Counted from the stretch's first letter, positions 1 to 12,834 are shown. The stretch is DNA of 64,000 nt from Mactromeris polynyma (GCA_032209605.1 JASFXZ010000010.1:12049385-12113384); one strand, 5' to 3'. The notes: generated by a model not told the origin, from the sequence alone. Made by a program: numbers and translations.

Positions 1-334
1 GTTGTTGCTTGCATATGTATGTGAAACAACCATATTTTAATTTGTAACATTGTATTTCTTCATCTTCTAGGGCTATACTTTTTAATTAATGTCTAATGTC
101 TGCACCCTCCCAGTAAAGCCGATATAAATAAAGATTTCATTTTTTCTAGTCTCTCCGGATATCTGCTGTCCGAATGATACAATCCTTAGCTGTATCTTTT
201 CACCATTGTCACATATTAACATAATATATTCACAATGCTATCATCATCAGAAATCTATTAAACCTTATTTTTTATCCCGCGGTAATCTCTTCCTGTTTTA
301 TGGTTTGTCTAAGGTAAGCGAGCTGCTGGGGGTG
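1..334. other. Non-coding, nothing recognised
   Basis: AT-rich sequence with no convincing exon, RNA gene or repeat structure. It presumably belongs to an intron of the oxidoreductase gene whose last exons follow downstream. Confidence 0.4.
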
Positions 335-565
335 TGTCAAAATCCCGTTATCTGATTGGCCAATCGGCCTGTCAATCAAATATCTGAGGAAGGGTCAATT
401 TTCGTCTTAAGATATTTATCTGCTATGAATATTTATCACGATGCTTATCTAGTTAACCACATTATTTTCTAGTTATTTATGTAGTTATCTAGTTTCTTTA
501 ACGTGATAATCACATAGTTTTCTAGTTAATTATGTAGTTTACTGGTAGCAGAAATATGCCACTAG
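335..565 (+). repeat. Dispersed TAGATAA/GTTAAC-rich repeat, copy 1
   Basis: This block is full of short TATTTATC, CTAGTTA and GTTAAC words. It ends with a near-palindrome meaning 'GTGGCATATTTCTGCCAC' when read on the minus strand (about 541-562). The same block recurs in inverse orientation at about 59070-59285, with the same order of words and the same hairpin, so it is a dispersed repeat rather than simple low complexity. The class is not recognised. Confidence 0.55.
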
Positions 566-1215
566 AATTATCTTATGTATGTGGCGTTCTCTGTAGGAAC
601 TTATTCTCTCTTTTAAAACTTATTTATAATTTAATGCCGGAATAAATTTTCTAACGCCGTGATATACGTTTTCATTCTTATTTCACACTGAATTGTACAA
701 TGCCACAATTATCAAAAAAAATACTGTGTGCCATAACGCATATTAAACACGGTATTTTGTGCCAAATCGATATTATATAAAATCGATATTGTGTACCAGT
801 CGTTATATTTTTAACTCGATATGATGTGCCATACAGGCACTTATAAAAATCTGTATAATGTGCCATATCGACATTAATATAAAAATATGTATGACGTGCC
901 ATATCGACATTAATATAAAAATCGGTATGATGTACCATATCGACAATAATATAAAAATCGGTATGACGTGCCATATCGACATTAATATAAAAATCGGTAT
1001 GACGTGCCATATAGTCACTTATAAAAATCTGTATAATGTGCCATATCGACATTAATATAACAATCTGTATAATGTGCCATATCGACATTAATAAATTATA
1101 AAAATCTGTATAATGTGCCATATCGACATTAATATAAAAATCGGTATGATGTGCCATGTCGACATTAATATAAAAATCGGTATGATGTGCGATATCGACA
1201 TTTAAAAAATGAACT
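566..1215 (+). repeat. Lectin-upstream repeat block with 36-bp minisatellite, copy 1
   Basis: A unique-looking leader (about 566-830) is followed by roughly ten copies of a 36-bp unit built on ATATCGACATTAATATAAAA and ending CGTGCC. The same leader and unit occur at about 12835-13222 and 18711-18960, in both cases upstream of a C-type lectin signal exon. Because 36 is a multiple of 3, the array gives long repetitive open frames on both strands, which are artefacts. Here no lectin exon follows, so this is either a remnant of a third unit or an independent copy of a mobile element with an internal minisatellite. Confidence 0.8.
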
Positions 1216-1664
1216 AGGTGTTTCAGCTCCAAAAGTGTACAAAGGAGGTAAACAATATATAACAGACTAAATCTTGTCAAGTGTTTACGATTAAAAGGCC
1301 TGTTTGACTTCCGTCCAAATTAGTGATCACCGCAATTCTAACCAGGTTTACGTGGGTGCGCTTAAAGTGCGCATTTATACATGGTGTGAGAGTTCTTTCA
1401 AGTTTCATTTTTTGTATTATTTGATTTTTTAATTGTCACAGGCACATAAATTACATAGTCAGAATGAAATATATTTATGTTTCACCGAAGATGAATTAAT
1501 CATGTGCATAGACACTGTACTAAATGTACATGAGACAAAGAGATGCCTAGCAATACGGTATAGTAAAGTTTACCTAAAAAACAGTAAGTAAGTTGTATGC
1601 CAAATAAACACTAGCCAAGGACTGTCCAAGGTTATAGCCATTCCTTGTTTACCTATTTATATTT

Positions 1665-1888
1665 GTAATGGGGCTTGATTAGCAGCCAGGGTCATTTAGT
1701 GACTGTTCCATGTATAAGGGTGGAGGAAGATCCCTATGTGGATACCTGGATGAAACCACTGACCTTCCCTTAGCCAGCTAGATGGCTTCCTCCCTAATTC
1801 AATATATGGGTGGGATTCGAACCCGTAGCGTCAAGGGGCAAGTGATCGGAAGTCAGTGACCATAACCACTTGACCATGCAGGCCCCCT
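1665..1888 (-). repeat. tRNA-derived SINE
   Basis: Read on the minus strand, the 5' head has a Pol III box A-like stretch (TGGTCAAGTGGTTATGG, about 1859-1875) and a near-perfect box B (GGGTTCGAATCCC, about 1812-1824), as in a tRNA head with a long variable arm. The body that follows includes GGAGGAAGCCATCTAGCTGG and a later CTTCCTCCACC. From general knowledge this resembles the conserved central domain of widespread mollusc SINEs. The name of the family needs a repeat-library search. Confidence 0.75.
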
Positions 1889-1979
1889 TCCACTTTCTTC
1901 TCTCAGACATCACTAAATGTTTTACTAGATGTATATTGTCTATTATGATTGAAGGTCTAACCTACTGTCTTTTTCATAG

Positions 1980-4900
1980 GGCATCAAGGGGTGGCCTACA
2001 TCTGTTATATGTGATGTTGTGGATATTGAAAATGTACCAAATGCTTTACGGAATGGACCATATGGAAAATGTGTGTATGATACTGACAACGATGTCGTGT
2101 CACACCAGGTAAAGTTTATACATAGCTAGCAATAAATCACCGTGACCATTTATTAACAAGCAAGTGTAGTAAGTCTATTGAAATTATATGTTTTGAAATT
2201 AGAAATGTAGCCATTATGAACACTAGATCATTGAAGTTTGTCGAAGTAATGTGATTTTGACCAATAATACTACTGTTCAGTCAATCGCAAGAAAAGTGAC
2301 AGATACTCTCAGATAACAATGAAAAGGTGTGCTACAATAACACAGGTTTACCAAATGCACTCCTCGCTTGTAAAAAATGTAATATTAAAATCTGTAAAAA
2401 CTGTACTTTTTTGGTGGCAATGGTGATACATTGTCTGCTGTTTTTTAATTATTTAAAGTTTTAGCAATAACATTTTTGTACTTCATGAAAGAAACTGGAA
2501 CATAAACTTGAATATGTGTAGTGCCTCATTTACACCAGATCGTACATTTTCTGGATCGTGCGATTGGTGGCAATTTGGCTGAGGTACAACCAATCAGCAA
2601 TTTTTGCTACGATCTCCATTTGCAATCGTAGGTAATCGTGGGACTAGTGGTGGCAATCAGCGACAAATAGTATGACCAATCGTGGCAACCTGCGACCGCT
2701 TGCAAACAATCGATCAAAACCAGTCTCAGTCAGTGGTGAGATTGGTCGCTCAATCAGCTCACGATTGTGCATCACCATCAGTAGTAACCTAGCTCTCAAG
2801 GTGTATGCTTCGCAGAAGTTTTCAACACTTTATAATTGGTAATGCCTCCCAAGAAGATAAAGGGCCATGGGAAGAGAACCCAGCCTAAGCCAAAACAATT
2901 TGATCGCAGCTAGGTCGTAACTGGTCTCAGGCATAGTGTGAGAGGGGCTTAACTGTTAATTTAATTCATTATAGAATGTACTGTATAATCAGTAAAGTTT
3001 AAGAAATGGAAATGTTTCCAAATTTCGCAAATTCAAGAAAGTTGTCAATATCACCCTGCATGAATGTTTTCATTCACCTGAAGTATATTTTTACAGATTT
3101 GACTGTTTAATATATCAATATGTAGTGATTCGCTCATTTGTATTTCTAACAGTGAAATATCGGAAATAGCAAATTATAGCATTTATGCATAGAAAATACT
3201 CACATGGAAATTAAATTTATAAACGTAGTTTGATGAACTTTTCTATGAAAACACGATCCCAGCTTTTCACGTCAAATGCAGAAAAAAACAGGAACAATTC
3301 AATACAGCTGTTTTGTAGAAATTTTCTTTAAATGCAGTTGTCCCAGACTAGTGTATATGTTAATTTTGACTTGTCAGGCATCGGAGGCTAGCTGTATGAC
3401 AATAGAATAGGGTCTGGATTAAAGGTTAAGTAGGCGTGCACAGACTTGTCCTAGACTAAGTCCCAACTCAACTGTTGGTAGTCCGAATCGGCAATTAGAC
3501 TTGTCCGGGACTTCGAGCTTTGTGCTAGAGAAGTAAAAATTCACGGCACTAAGGTGTGTATATAGATCCAGATTTCTTATTCTTGCCTGTACTTCTCTGT
3601 TTTCTTCTGGCTATGTAGACCATGCATAGAAGTCCCAGTACATAGCTCAACAAAATCTTCACCAATGGTGTGTTCACCTTTCATTTTTCATCGCAGTCTT
3701 ACTAACATGGTCTTGCTATTAGCATATCCGTGTTGTGTAAACCAATCAAATGTTACGTTAACCACCCAGGCAATTTCTGTTCCAACCAAACAACGTTTGT
3801 AATCTTGATGTGGATTGGTCAACCTTTCGAAAAGGGGTACGTTACCTTACTGAAATCCACGGAATTTCGGTGATTTTACCGAAATCCATTTTGGATTCAA
3901 ATTGCGCCGACTTTTTTCAACAAATTTGTTTGCCTGTTTTTGTGTTTTAACTTGCCGAAGAGTGACCAAACTTTTCCTGAAGTTAATCTTGTCAAACGTA
4001 AGTGGATATTTACATGTACATGTATACTTATCCTATTGGACACGATTTCATGTAAACCTGAATCTTGCTATACTAATCAATATGCAAATTCATACAATTG
4101 TACCTCTCTGACCATTGGGACGCATTCAATAAATGTCGTACATCGAAGTACCTGCAACAGATTGAGAAATCTGAACTATATCTCATATTCTATAACAAAT
4201 AACCTGTCAACTAAATGATCCGATTGCCTTTGAGTATGGTAATCATATAAAAAAGCTGCAAAGGTTACATGTTTCCTTTCAATAGTTCCTACTTTTTATC
4301 ATTGACTTCCTATTTTTTCCAACCTTTTTCCTAGTTTTCTGTGATTTTCATTCCAAGTTTTCTCCAAGATTTTTGGTATATACTGCTGGAGAGCCTGCAG
4401 GTGGTCACTGTTCTATGAACAAATATGCAGCTAATTAAGACTGTGTATTATTGCTTCTTATGTTGTTTGTGTAATTGTAATTGAAATAGTCATACAGAAT
4501 TTGTATCGACTACACTATTTATTTGAACTTAAATAAATGTTTGACATCCTGAAAATTTCTAAATAATTTAGAAGTCATCTTGATGTAATTCAGTTTTTTA
4601 TGTCTTTCTATGTTACAGTGTGAGATAACTGTAGAAGACGGAAAATACCCACCTATCAAAGTGTTTGACTTTCTATCTCAGAGAAGTGGTGAGTTTATGC
4701 TATTCCATGTTGGTCCTGTCATAATTTTTGTGGCCCCACCAAGTGTGAGGGGGGACTTGAGTTTGTGTCACTCAAAACCTTTCTGACCTAATGTAACGAA
4801 CTTCATGGGAATTTTAGTTAATAGTCATCACATGAAATTGCGCACCTAGGTTTTTTCGATTGGATTTATGTAATAAGAGCAGAGTTATGCCCCTTGATGG

Positions 4901-6374
4901 GGTAAAGTGGAGACATCTTTGTCCTATGGACACATTTTTAATAAGGTGTTAAAACAGTGTTTATGTAGCGTCAATGGTACAAACACTTGTTAAGACCTAT
5001 TTCATCTTAATTTCTATTCCTACATACAAATATCAATAAATCATCATTTTGTCAATATATTTGACTCAATATACATGTATCAATACAGATTTGGTCGTCA
5101 ATGACAAACCCATAAAATCTACAAGAATGTCCCGCATACTTAATTATCCTATATTTATTTGAGTATTTTGTCTGTATTTCAGAGAGTTACACTGTTGAAG
5201 ACTGTATGGTCCCTGGATTAGCTGGCCATGGTGGGGCTGATTATCATACAGTTAAAGCCTTTGTTGATGCCCTTCATGTAGGTTATATGATTGTTCTTAC
5301 ATTCATACCTAGCTGACTGTGCTAAGAGTAGACTACATGTTTACATTCATACCTAGCTGACTGTGCTAAGAGTAGACTACATGTTTACATTCATACCTAG
5401 CTGACTGTGCTAAGAGTAGACTGCCTGTTTACATTTATACATAGCTGACTGTGCTAAGAGTAGACTGCCTGTTTACATTTATACATAGCTGACTGTGCTA
5501 AGAGTAGACTGCCTGTTTACATTTATACATAGCTGACTGTGCTAAGAGTAGACTGCCTGTTGACATTCATACATAGCTGACTGTGCTAAGAGTAGACTGC
5601 CTGTTTACATTTATACATAGCTGACTGTGCTAAGAGTAGACTACCTGTTTACATTCATACATAGCGGACTGTGCTAAGAGTAGACTGCCTGTTTACATTC
5701 ATACATAGCTGACTGTGCTAAGAGTAGACTGCCTGTTTACATTCATACATAGCTGGCTGTGCTAAGAGTAGACTACCTGTTTACATTCATACCTAGCTGA
5801 CTGTGCTAAGAGTAGACTGCCTGTTTATATTCATACATAGCTGTCTGTGCTAAGAGTAGACTACATGTTTACATTCATACACAGCTGACTGTGCTAAGAG
5901 TAGACTGCCTGTTTACATTCATACACAGCTGACTGTGCTAAGAGTAGACTGCCTGTTTACATTCATACACAGCTGACGGTGCTAAGAGTAGACTGCCTGT
6001 TTACATTCATTCATACCTGACTGTGCTAAGAGTAGACTGCCTGTTTACATTCATACACAGCTGACTGTGCTAAGAGTAGACTACCTGTTTACTTCCATAC
6101 GTACATAGTTGACTGAGTGTAATAAATATTCTGTTGGGTAGACCCAAAACAGAACATAAACGGATAGTTTAATGTTTTCATCCACAACATATCAGATTAT
6201 GTTTACAACTTAACCAATTAATGTTTTTGTCTGCAATTACAGAATCCAGATATTGACGCCATAGCAACAGGTCCAGATGATACCCTTGCTAGTCATTTAC
6301 TGTGTTTTGCTGCCGAAAGGGCTAGAAAGGAAAATCGTGTATTGAACATAAACAGTCGGGGAGAATTTGAGTGA
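1980..6374 (+). CDS. Gfo/Idh/MocA-family oxidoreductase, C-terminal part (4 exons, 5' end outside window)
   Basis: Four exons were read by eye: 1980-2108 (43 codons), 4619-4688, 5183-5277 and 6243-6374, which ends in TGA. Each has a good polypyrimidine-AG acceptor, and the internal ones have GT donors. Phases agree (0/0, 0/1, 1/0, 0). The peptide contains NGPYGKCVYDTDNDVVSHQ, then VEDGKYPPIKVFDFL, then GHGGADYHTVKAFVDAL, and ends with TLASHLLCFAAERAR. These match the C-terminal substrate domain of NAD(P)-dependent sugar- or inositol-type dehydrogenases of this superfamily, where GHGG-D and ESH-like motifs recur. The NAD-binding N-terminal half must lie before position 1. Relatives usually have about 35 more residues between exon 1 and exon 2 (a strand and TFTM-like stretch). 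I could not find that exon in the 2.5-kb intron, so it is diverged, lost or missed. The substrate is unknown. Confidence 0.8.
2109..4618 (+). other. Intron 1 of oxidoreductase, with degenerate repeat
   Basis: About 2.5 kb of intron. Positions 2525-2950 are rich in ATCG/CGAT words (CAATCG, GATCG, CGTG) and start and end with loosely similar inverted termini, which suggests an old, decayed MITE. The remainder shows no recognisable element, and no exon encoding the expected missing domain piece was seen. Confidence 0.4.
4700..4935 (+). repeat. Degenerate dispersed repeat in intron
   Basis: Contains the phrase ATTTATGTAATAAGAGCAGA followed by GTTATGCCCCTT. Similar wording is common in anciently dispersed mollusc repeats, by general knowledge. 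It is short and has no coding capacity. Assignment would need a repeat library. Confidence 0.35.
5299..6112 (+). repeat. 44-bp minisatellite (about 18 copies) in intron
   Basis: The array starts about 20 bases after the 5' splice site of the third oxidoreductase exon and fills most of the intron before the last exon. The unit reads ACATTCATACCTAGCTGACT, then GTGCTAAGAG, TAGACTACAT and GTTT. Copies differ by scattered substitutions (CTACATG versus CTGCCTG, ACCTAG versus ACATAG versus ACACAG), and runs of neighbouring copies share variants, as expected from unequal exchange. Confidence 0.9.
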
Positions 6375-6985
6375 CTTATGAATGGGGCCAAGTGAAATTG
6401 ACATAAATGGGGCCAAGTGAAAGGGGGAATTCGAGTGACATTTTAATTGGGATCAGTGAAAGTCAACATTTGTATTATTGGTATTTGCTGATGGTAAGTG
6501 TTCATATCCTTTAGAAACTGGAATAATCTTTACAGTGAATCTCTGCAGCGTTGTTAAATGGGCGTATTTTTCTCTCCTCAAAATCAGGGCGATCTTTACA
6601 GTGAATAGCTATAGCATTGTACAACAGGCATAATTTTCTCTTCTCAAAACTGCGACAAGCTTTACAGTGACAGGTGTTTTTTGGGATTGTTGGAGCAAAA
6701 ATTCGCATTCTATGTCTTATAATGCTATTTTGACCGAAAATGCAATGTCCGACGGCACGGACTAGTTTTGATTCATAGTATGTAAAAATATGCTCAGGGG
6801 TCTCTGTTTATGAAATACAATGTACTTTCGACATAGTAGAGTGAAAACGCGTTATATAAGCATATATATAATTCTTCTTATGAATATTGTGTTATCCTTT
6901 GTCTATATAAACTACTGTATATATCATATCACAGGAGGTTGTCAGGAGTTCTCTCTGACTTCTATATCCCTTTTATTGTTTATGT

Positions 6986-7074
6986 ATATATCGAGGGTTT
7001 CATTGCAAGACTATACTAACTCCTATATACATACATAGGAGTTAGGATAGTCTTGCGCTGAACCCTCGATATAT
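6986..7074 (+). ncRNA. Pre-miRNA-like hairpin (candidate) or short inverted repeat
   Basis: Two arms of about 41 nt (6986-7026 and 7035-7074) pair almost completely around an 8-nt loop (7027-7034). Only a single-base bulge and about three mismatches break the stem. The size and loop suit a miRNA precursor, but a small palindromic transposon remnant would look the same. It lies downstream of the oxidoreductase stop codon, on either strand. No mature sequence is recognised. Confidence 0.35.
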
Positions 7075-7079
7075 GAGCA

Positions 7080-8115
7080 TAGTGTTTTAGTCAACTGTCC
7101 ATTTACCTGTCACAAAATGGTAATGTCATATTACAGGTATTATTAGAGAGGTTTTAATTCGTGGTCACAAATACAATTCATAATGAGACCATTTTGTGAA
7201 CGTTGAAACTGCCATGTAGAAGGTAAGACATATGATTGAAGCTTTCTCCATGTGGAGATGTCTGTTTAAGTATGAGGTAACACAAACCAAGTTAATATAT
7301 TCATATTACAGAAATGTGGTTGATTATTTGTATCAACTACACCATTCCCAAAACTTCACGAAATTGCTTATAAATATTTCTATGACTGTAATGTTACCTT
7401 TTCACTACATTCATGGTGTGGTAATTTTAGGGGGTTGGGCAAAGCAGAGTCACCCCTACAGCTGTATGCATAAACTGGTGTGTGGTTAATTTAAAATGAA
7501 TCATTCACTAGTCAATATTACATTATATAGTTATGCATGTTTGAAACTTATATATATGTGGGGTTGTATGTATATACCTTTTACAATAATTCAGAGCATT
7601 ATATTAATTATATAACGAGTTGTGGTGGGTTTCTGTGATTTATACATAAACTAGTGGAATCTATAGGGTAATTCTTTACTGTCCTTAGTCTATTTTACTA
7701 TTTCTTGTTTGTTATGTGATTAAATGACATAATACGATTATGCCATGGTATGTTGATGTTAAAACATAATGATTATAATTGTGATTTATATTGGTAAATT
7801 GTTATTTTAACTCAGTTAATGTTTTATAATGTTTCAGAGAAATTTATATTAAATGGTGATTATCAAAAATTGTTGTTGTTTTAAATTAAAATGTGATAAT
7901 CTCTGGTATTGTACCTGTTTGTGCCAATTTCTCCACGAAATGGAATCGGAACAACTCCAACTCAGGAATTCAACTCCATTAATCTATCACTGTTGTGTCC
8001 TAGTTAGGACAATTAAACCCCTACAAAACCATCTTATGTGTACAACCGAATGCAATACATGTACCATACACTTTTATACACTTTTTAAACAATATGTTAT
8101 TATTCCCCGAAAACA
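7080..8115. other. Intergenic, nothing recognised
   Basis: AT-rich spacer between the oxidoreductase 3' end and the lectin tandem unit. Short open frames here have no recognisable domains and no splice support. Confidence 0.4.
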
Positions 8116-9348
8116 ATGTTTGAAGCGGTAATCACTCTGTTGGTTGGTCTTGTCAGTCAGTCGGTTGGTTGGTCTAGTAACAAAAACTTGGGATTTTCGA
8201 AAGGAATTCTGGAGCGAACTGTTTCTACAGTTTTGGAAGATTTTCATGAAACTTTTCTACCATATGATAATCGAGATTTTGTTTGGTTTAAGATCGGCAA
8301 AAATATGCCTAACAGAGCGGAAATTGCAGGGGTATCAATCCGACACCTTCAGTGTTTGCTGTAGTTTTACCTTGACGTACTGATTGTGACTTATCGTTCT
8401 CAGAGCTTTGACATTAAATTCGACAGCCACCAAAAGTCATCTTAGAAATATTACCTCTTGGTTTATTCTACAAAAGTTAGTCTTGGTCAAGTTATACTTT
8501 CATTTGGGACAGTTCTATACACATGTGATACAATACAAGTACAATGGTTTGCATGTTTTACTCATTTTAATGACATCATTTTAAGACATTTCACGCACTT
8601 CCGTGTGAGGATCTATCCAACCATAGCAGGGGTAGTTTCTCCACTGTAAAATATAAAACCTTAAGCGTTTGATTGGTCGGATGTGAGAGTATCTTTAGTT
8701 AGACACTGGTCACAAGTTTCAAGTTTGAAACTTATCACTGGTCACACGTTTTCACATATGTCTCGCCTCCTATTTATCTGAAATCTCATTACCTCATATT
8801 TTTATTGGTCTCTATGAAAATAATTCCGGGTCGAGCATTACTGGGTACTCTGCTCTCGGGACTCAAATTTGTTCTGCTGAGTATTGAGTGAGTACTTTTA
8901 AACACTTATGTACAAGCAAAATTGAAATTCTCTTTCCATATTATAAAATAAAAGTGGACATTTGTCGGGTGTTTCAAAAAGACATACTAGTCACTATCAA
9001 TAGTTTACCATTTTCATTTACATTTATTTTACAGTGTATGCAATTTATTTCTTGAAATGGGTTGATGATCATGATTTCGTTATTGATTCAACGCAATACA
9101 AAGATATATGACTAAACACTAATGAATCTTCAAAATGTTTGGTCACCTGTCCGTCTCTAGAGCACTCCTCAAAAAGTAGGGGACTATCCGAGTTCTAATG
9201 ACCATTCATATTGTGATTCTCATTTATCTTGCAGTTAAAACAGTTACAACGCTTCCCCGCGTATCCATGGTAACTGTTAAATGCGCTGTTCGGTTGCAAG
9301 AAATAGAAATGGTTTTGGCAATCTGAGCATTATGACTCTGGTTCAAAC

Positions 9349-12300
9349 CTACCTTTGCTCACACAAAGCTATATTGAGGGATATACACTGGACATCAGCC
9401 CACTGATATTGAAGCCAGGAATGCATGACAGCACAGTCTTCTTCTACTCCGATTACATTTTTGGGTTCATAGGGTCCCCAGTCTTTATACTCCAAACTCC
9501 CGTTGTCGTCAGTCCATCTCCAAACCGTTTCGACAATTGCGTCTGTCACACCCAACCAATAGTTGTTGTTATCTAATACAAAGAAAGTGAAACATGAGTT
9601 ATTTAACATACACTGTACTTAATGTAGTGTGAACGACCAACTTAAGTCCGTCATATTCATAATCTTTCCGATATTATTCCGTAACGTGGTTATAGCTTCT
9701 TGTCAACTCTTAGGCTGAAAATAACTGGAATACATGTATTGTTGAATTACTCGTTTTCTAAAACATGTTTCAGTGAATTATGTTCTTGTCGATGGGTCTG
9801 CTTATATATTGTATGGTAATACTAAACTTTCATACGAAAGTGCATTCAAACACCCACATTTTACATGTACTGTATATGCCACTGCCTTTGACTGATAAAA
9901 GCATTCGCATGGAATCATCTTTGTGTTTTTCAATATAATCAAGTTTATGGTGGCATGTAAAGGCCAGTTGTTTCGCCAACAAAATGACAGTATTTCATAT
10001 CTGTCGTTTTTCGTATTTTATTAGTGTATCTAGACACAGTGTCCTGGTATGTTGTTCCCTAAAACAATGAAAAAGGTAATTTTATACAGGTCGCGATATT
10101 TGGAAGTATAGCAACAATACCTTTCAAATGAGCATTTATATATCCCTTGAGAAAGGTGTTTTCTTCGATTGACTCTATGTGCACAAGATGCGCTCTGTGC
10201 TGACGACAATATAGCTGAAATATAAATTTCAATTTCACATACATATAATTAAAAACGATGTTTTTAAAGCAAATTATCGCACTAAAACATAACTAAACAT
10301 TGCATTGGTTGCTGGAATCCAATAACAGTATATTTCAATTAAAATATGTAATCTTGTATACATGTATTATGAATATGTATTGATTTTACCCAAATGTATG
10401 CACACGTTTGCATACAATGCGCTTCGTTGGTCAAATGTTACAAAAAGACGTTGTAAAGTTGCTCGTTGGCCCATAGTCTCTAGGCAACTTTTGAGCAAAG
10501 TTACCTATTAACATGCCTTACGCTTTGCCAGCGATTCACTGACACAAATTGCGTTGGACTAACTCCAAGGTTGGTCATCATCCCTATGGTCGACAAAGTG
10601 AGTACTTTGGCAACGTTTCCATTTTGAATGTATCGATGTGAAGGTGATATGTGGTCCGCCATAACCGCGTGTTTCACTAGTCTGTCATAAACGTGTGCAT
10701 TTATAAAGCAGCTTCCCAATTTCGAAAACATTTGTACATCCATAATCCATAATGTTTTTGGAGGTGGGCTAGGATGCATTTCCACAATGGCATGACAATC
10801 TTAATTATTCATACAATTAAATCATTGTGTTAATCATTTTTGCCGTTTCTAAGCTCTTACATACCTTGGCATCCGCGAAGCCTACATTGTTTTGTCCAAA
10901 CAAATAGCACGAACCTTCAAAGGCCACCAATCCATTTTCACAGTCCGTTGCCAAGCAACATACTGAAATGTAATTGTTTGTATTTTGTCGAACTATTCAT
11001 TTATAGTTTCCAAATCTTAACTCTCTAAAGAGCATCAGAGAATGTGCCTTTTGAAGAACAGACAAGTATTTGTTGTTAACCCAGGAGCACTGACAAGGTC
11101 AATAGCCCGCCATATATAGAAATAATGTTTAGTAACGGCATAAAACACCAAAATAAACACACTACACAGATTAACTTGATAAGGCAGGATTTGACAGATG
11201 ATAATGTATTTCAAGGATATGTTCGGGACTTTGTAGTTATTACATTTTGCTCTGAAACTAACGGAAGGTGTTTCATGGAGTATCTTAAAACTATTACCCA
11301 ACCCTTTTGAAATTGTATTGTACTGAGTGTCGGTAATTGTTTGGGTTTACGTTGATGTTTGTCCTTGTTTCATTTTGTGCTGTCCTTTGTTTGTCCAAGT
11401 ACTAGTGTATCGAAGTGTTATCACTTACCTATCACTTAGATTTCACCGAAGTTGTTATGAGGTCATTTGACACTAACAAGGAAACATTTCCCTCTGTAGT
11501 ACTGTTTTATAACACAAATTATTCATCATTTGGTTTAGTCGAAAATTTAATTTGCTTTCCCAATATATATTATTAAATATTTTATTTCTATTTGTCTTTA
11601 TTTTAAATTCCCTTTCCATATCACCAGTATTTTAGATTACGTCTAAATACATTTTTCTAGTTGAGTTTACTTAAGGTAATTGATTTAATATTTTGTGGTT
11701 ATTACGCATTCTGGTGTAAATAATTTAGTTACTGAGAGCAAGGTCAGACTGAGGCTGCTGGTTTCTTCTTCCTGGTTTATACAATGTGTTTTTTGTTATG
11801 TGCGTAATGGTTAATTGCTTTTACTGCATACTTGGTCAATTTATGAGGTGTGTTGGAAATCATTGACAATTAAGCGATTAAGTGTGAGGTTAGCTGGCTG
11901 TTTAATCGATTTAAACCCCCAGTTTTTTACTGACAGTTCCAAGGCTGTAAATCGCTGTGTTGATATAAGTTCTCTGTATGTTTTAGATTTATGTTAAATT
12001 CCCCTTCCCCCATATGCAATTCTTTCACTTGATATAGTGTTCATGTTATTTTCTCTCTCCCCCCCTTTCGGCCTATTATTGCTAGCTCCTTGATGTATTC
12101 CATCAATTAAATCCCAATGTGTTCCCCTTTAATTCTCCTAAGTTGCCCTTTGTGGTCGTCTAGGCCATTCCTTGCGCCCCTGTACCCTTGCACATCACCA
12201 ATGCCTGATGGGCAGTCTATGAGCATAACGTTGCCATATACTGTCTAAGAACGTATTCGACTGAACGTTTCATTTGTCGACAATGTGATGTGTTAAAAAC

Positions 12301-12515
12301 TAACGCTTTATTTTTGAACGGCCTGCTTTGGAATTTATATTAAGGTGAAATTGATTGTGTTGCTATGTATATAACTCAATTAAAAATGTTGTACACTTTT
12401 CCACATTAATTAATTATGATTGATCGAACTACAAGCCGATAGGGATCTGAAATCATTACAAAGTTTATTAAAACTCACCCAGAAGCTTAACGATTATGAA
12501 CACTAGCAGGATCAT
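9349..12515 (-). CDS. C-type lectin, secreted, single CTLD (complete, 4 exons)
   Basis: Exons in transcription order are 12479-12515, 10865-10962, 10121-10214 and 9349-9572. They total 453 nt in one frame, with phases 1, 0 and 1 kept at the junctions, giving 150 residues. Residues 1-17 form a signal peptide (MILLVFIIVKLL core). The lectin domain runs from C20 to the end. FEGSCYLF opens it, HLVHIES is the usual early strand-helix signature, YWLG lies at 81-84 and WAD at 134-136, and the cysteines pair as in the fold (C48 with C147, C123 with C139). The sugar-site triplet is EPK (112-114) rather than the classical EPN or QPD, so calcium-dependent sugar binding is uncertain. The protein is probably secreted and may bind glycans. 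The start is the only ATG ahead of the signal exon donor. Confidence 0.9.
10215..10864 (-). other. Lectin intron 2; holds the empty site of a MITE
   Basis: This intron is colinear with 15515-16733 in the sister copy, but it lacks the 540-bp element inserted there. The sequence around 10440-10466 (AAGACGTTGTAAAGTTGCTC) is the intact target. An open frame of 94 residues on the minus strand (10501-10785) has no domain and is not supported as coding. Confidence 0.6.
10963..12478 (-). other. Lectin intron 1
   Basis: About 1.5 kb of AT-rich intron between the signal exon and the first lectin-domain exon. No repeat or exon is recognised. Confidence 0.6.
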
Positions 12516-12720
12516 TCCTCCTCAGCTGAATGTATATGTATGAATAGATATATATTTGTACGTAAGTAGATAATGTATATAAAGATAATGTACATACAAT
12601 GTATATGTACTGTAGTAGAAGGTAAAAAAACCAGATAAGATTAGCTCGACCGACATTGTAAGTTCACGACTCGTTGCAACTTATATTCCTTTTTTGATGT
12701 AGACACGTACTTACTTGATA
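12516..12720 (-). promoter_or_regulatory. Lectin copy 1 promoter region
   Basis: This sequence upstream of the start codon is conserved with 18522-18690 ahead of the second lectin. Both share TACAATGTATATGTACTG, a GATA-type AGATAAGA word and the block CGACATTGTAAGTTCACGAC. A TATA-like TTTATATAC (minus strand, about 12575-12584) lies some 60 nt before the ATG. The transcription start is not determined. Confidence 0.5.
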
Positions 12721-12834
12721 TTTGATGAAAACTTATTAATATTTTATGATCAGAATAAGCTGTCCAGCGCCCTTAGTATGCTTACTAAATTCATCAATCC
12801 AACCTTTTAAAACCACTCTCATCGAAGTGCGTAT

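Noticed and set aside
678..1280. 200-residue minus-strand frame with INVDMAHHTDFY repeats (also 858-1055 plus strand, and 12862-13224 on both strands)
   Set aside because: The frames come from a 36-bp minisatellite whose length is a multiple of 3. Both strands are open, as expected of a repeat and not of a gene.
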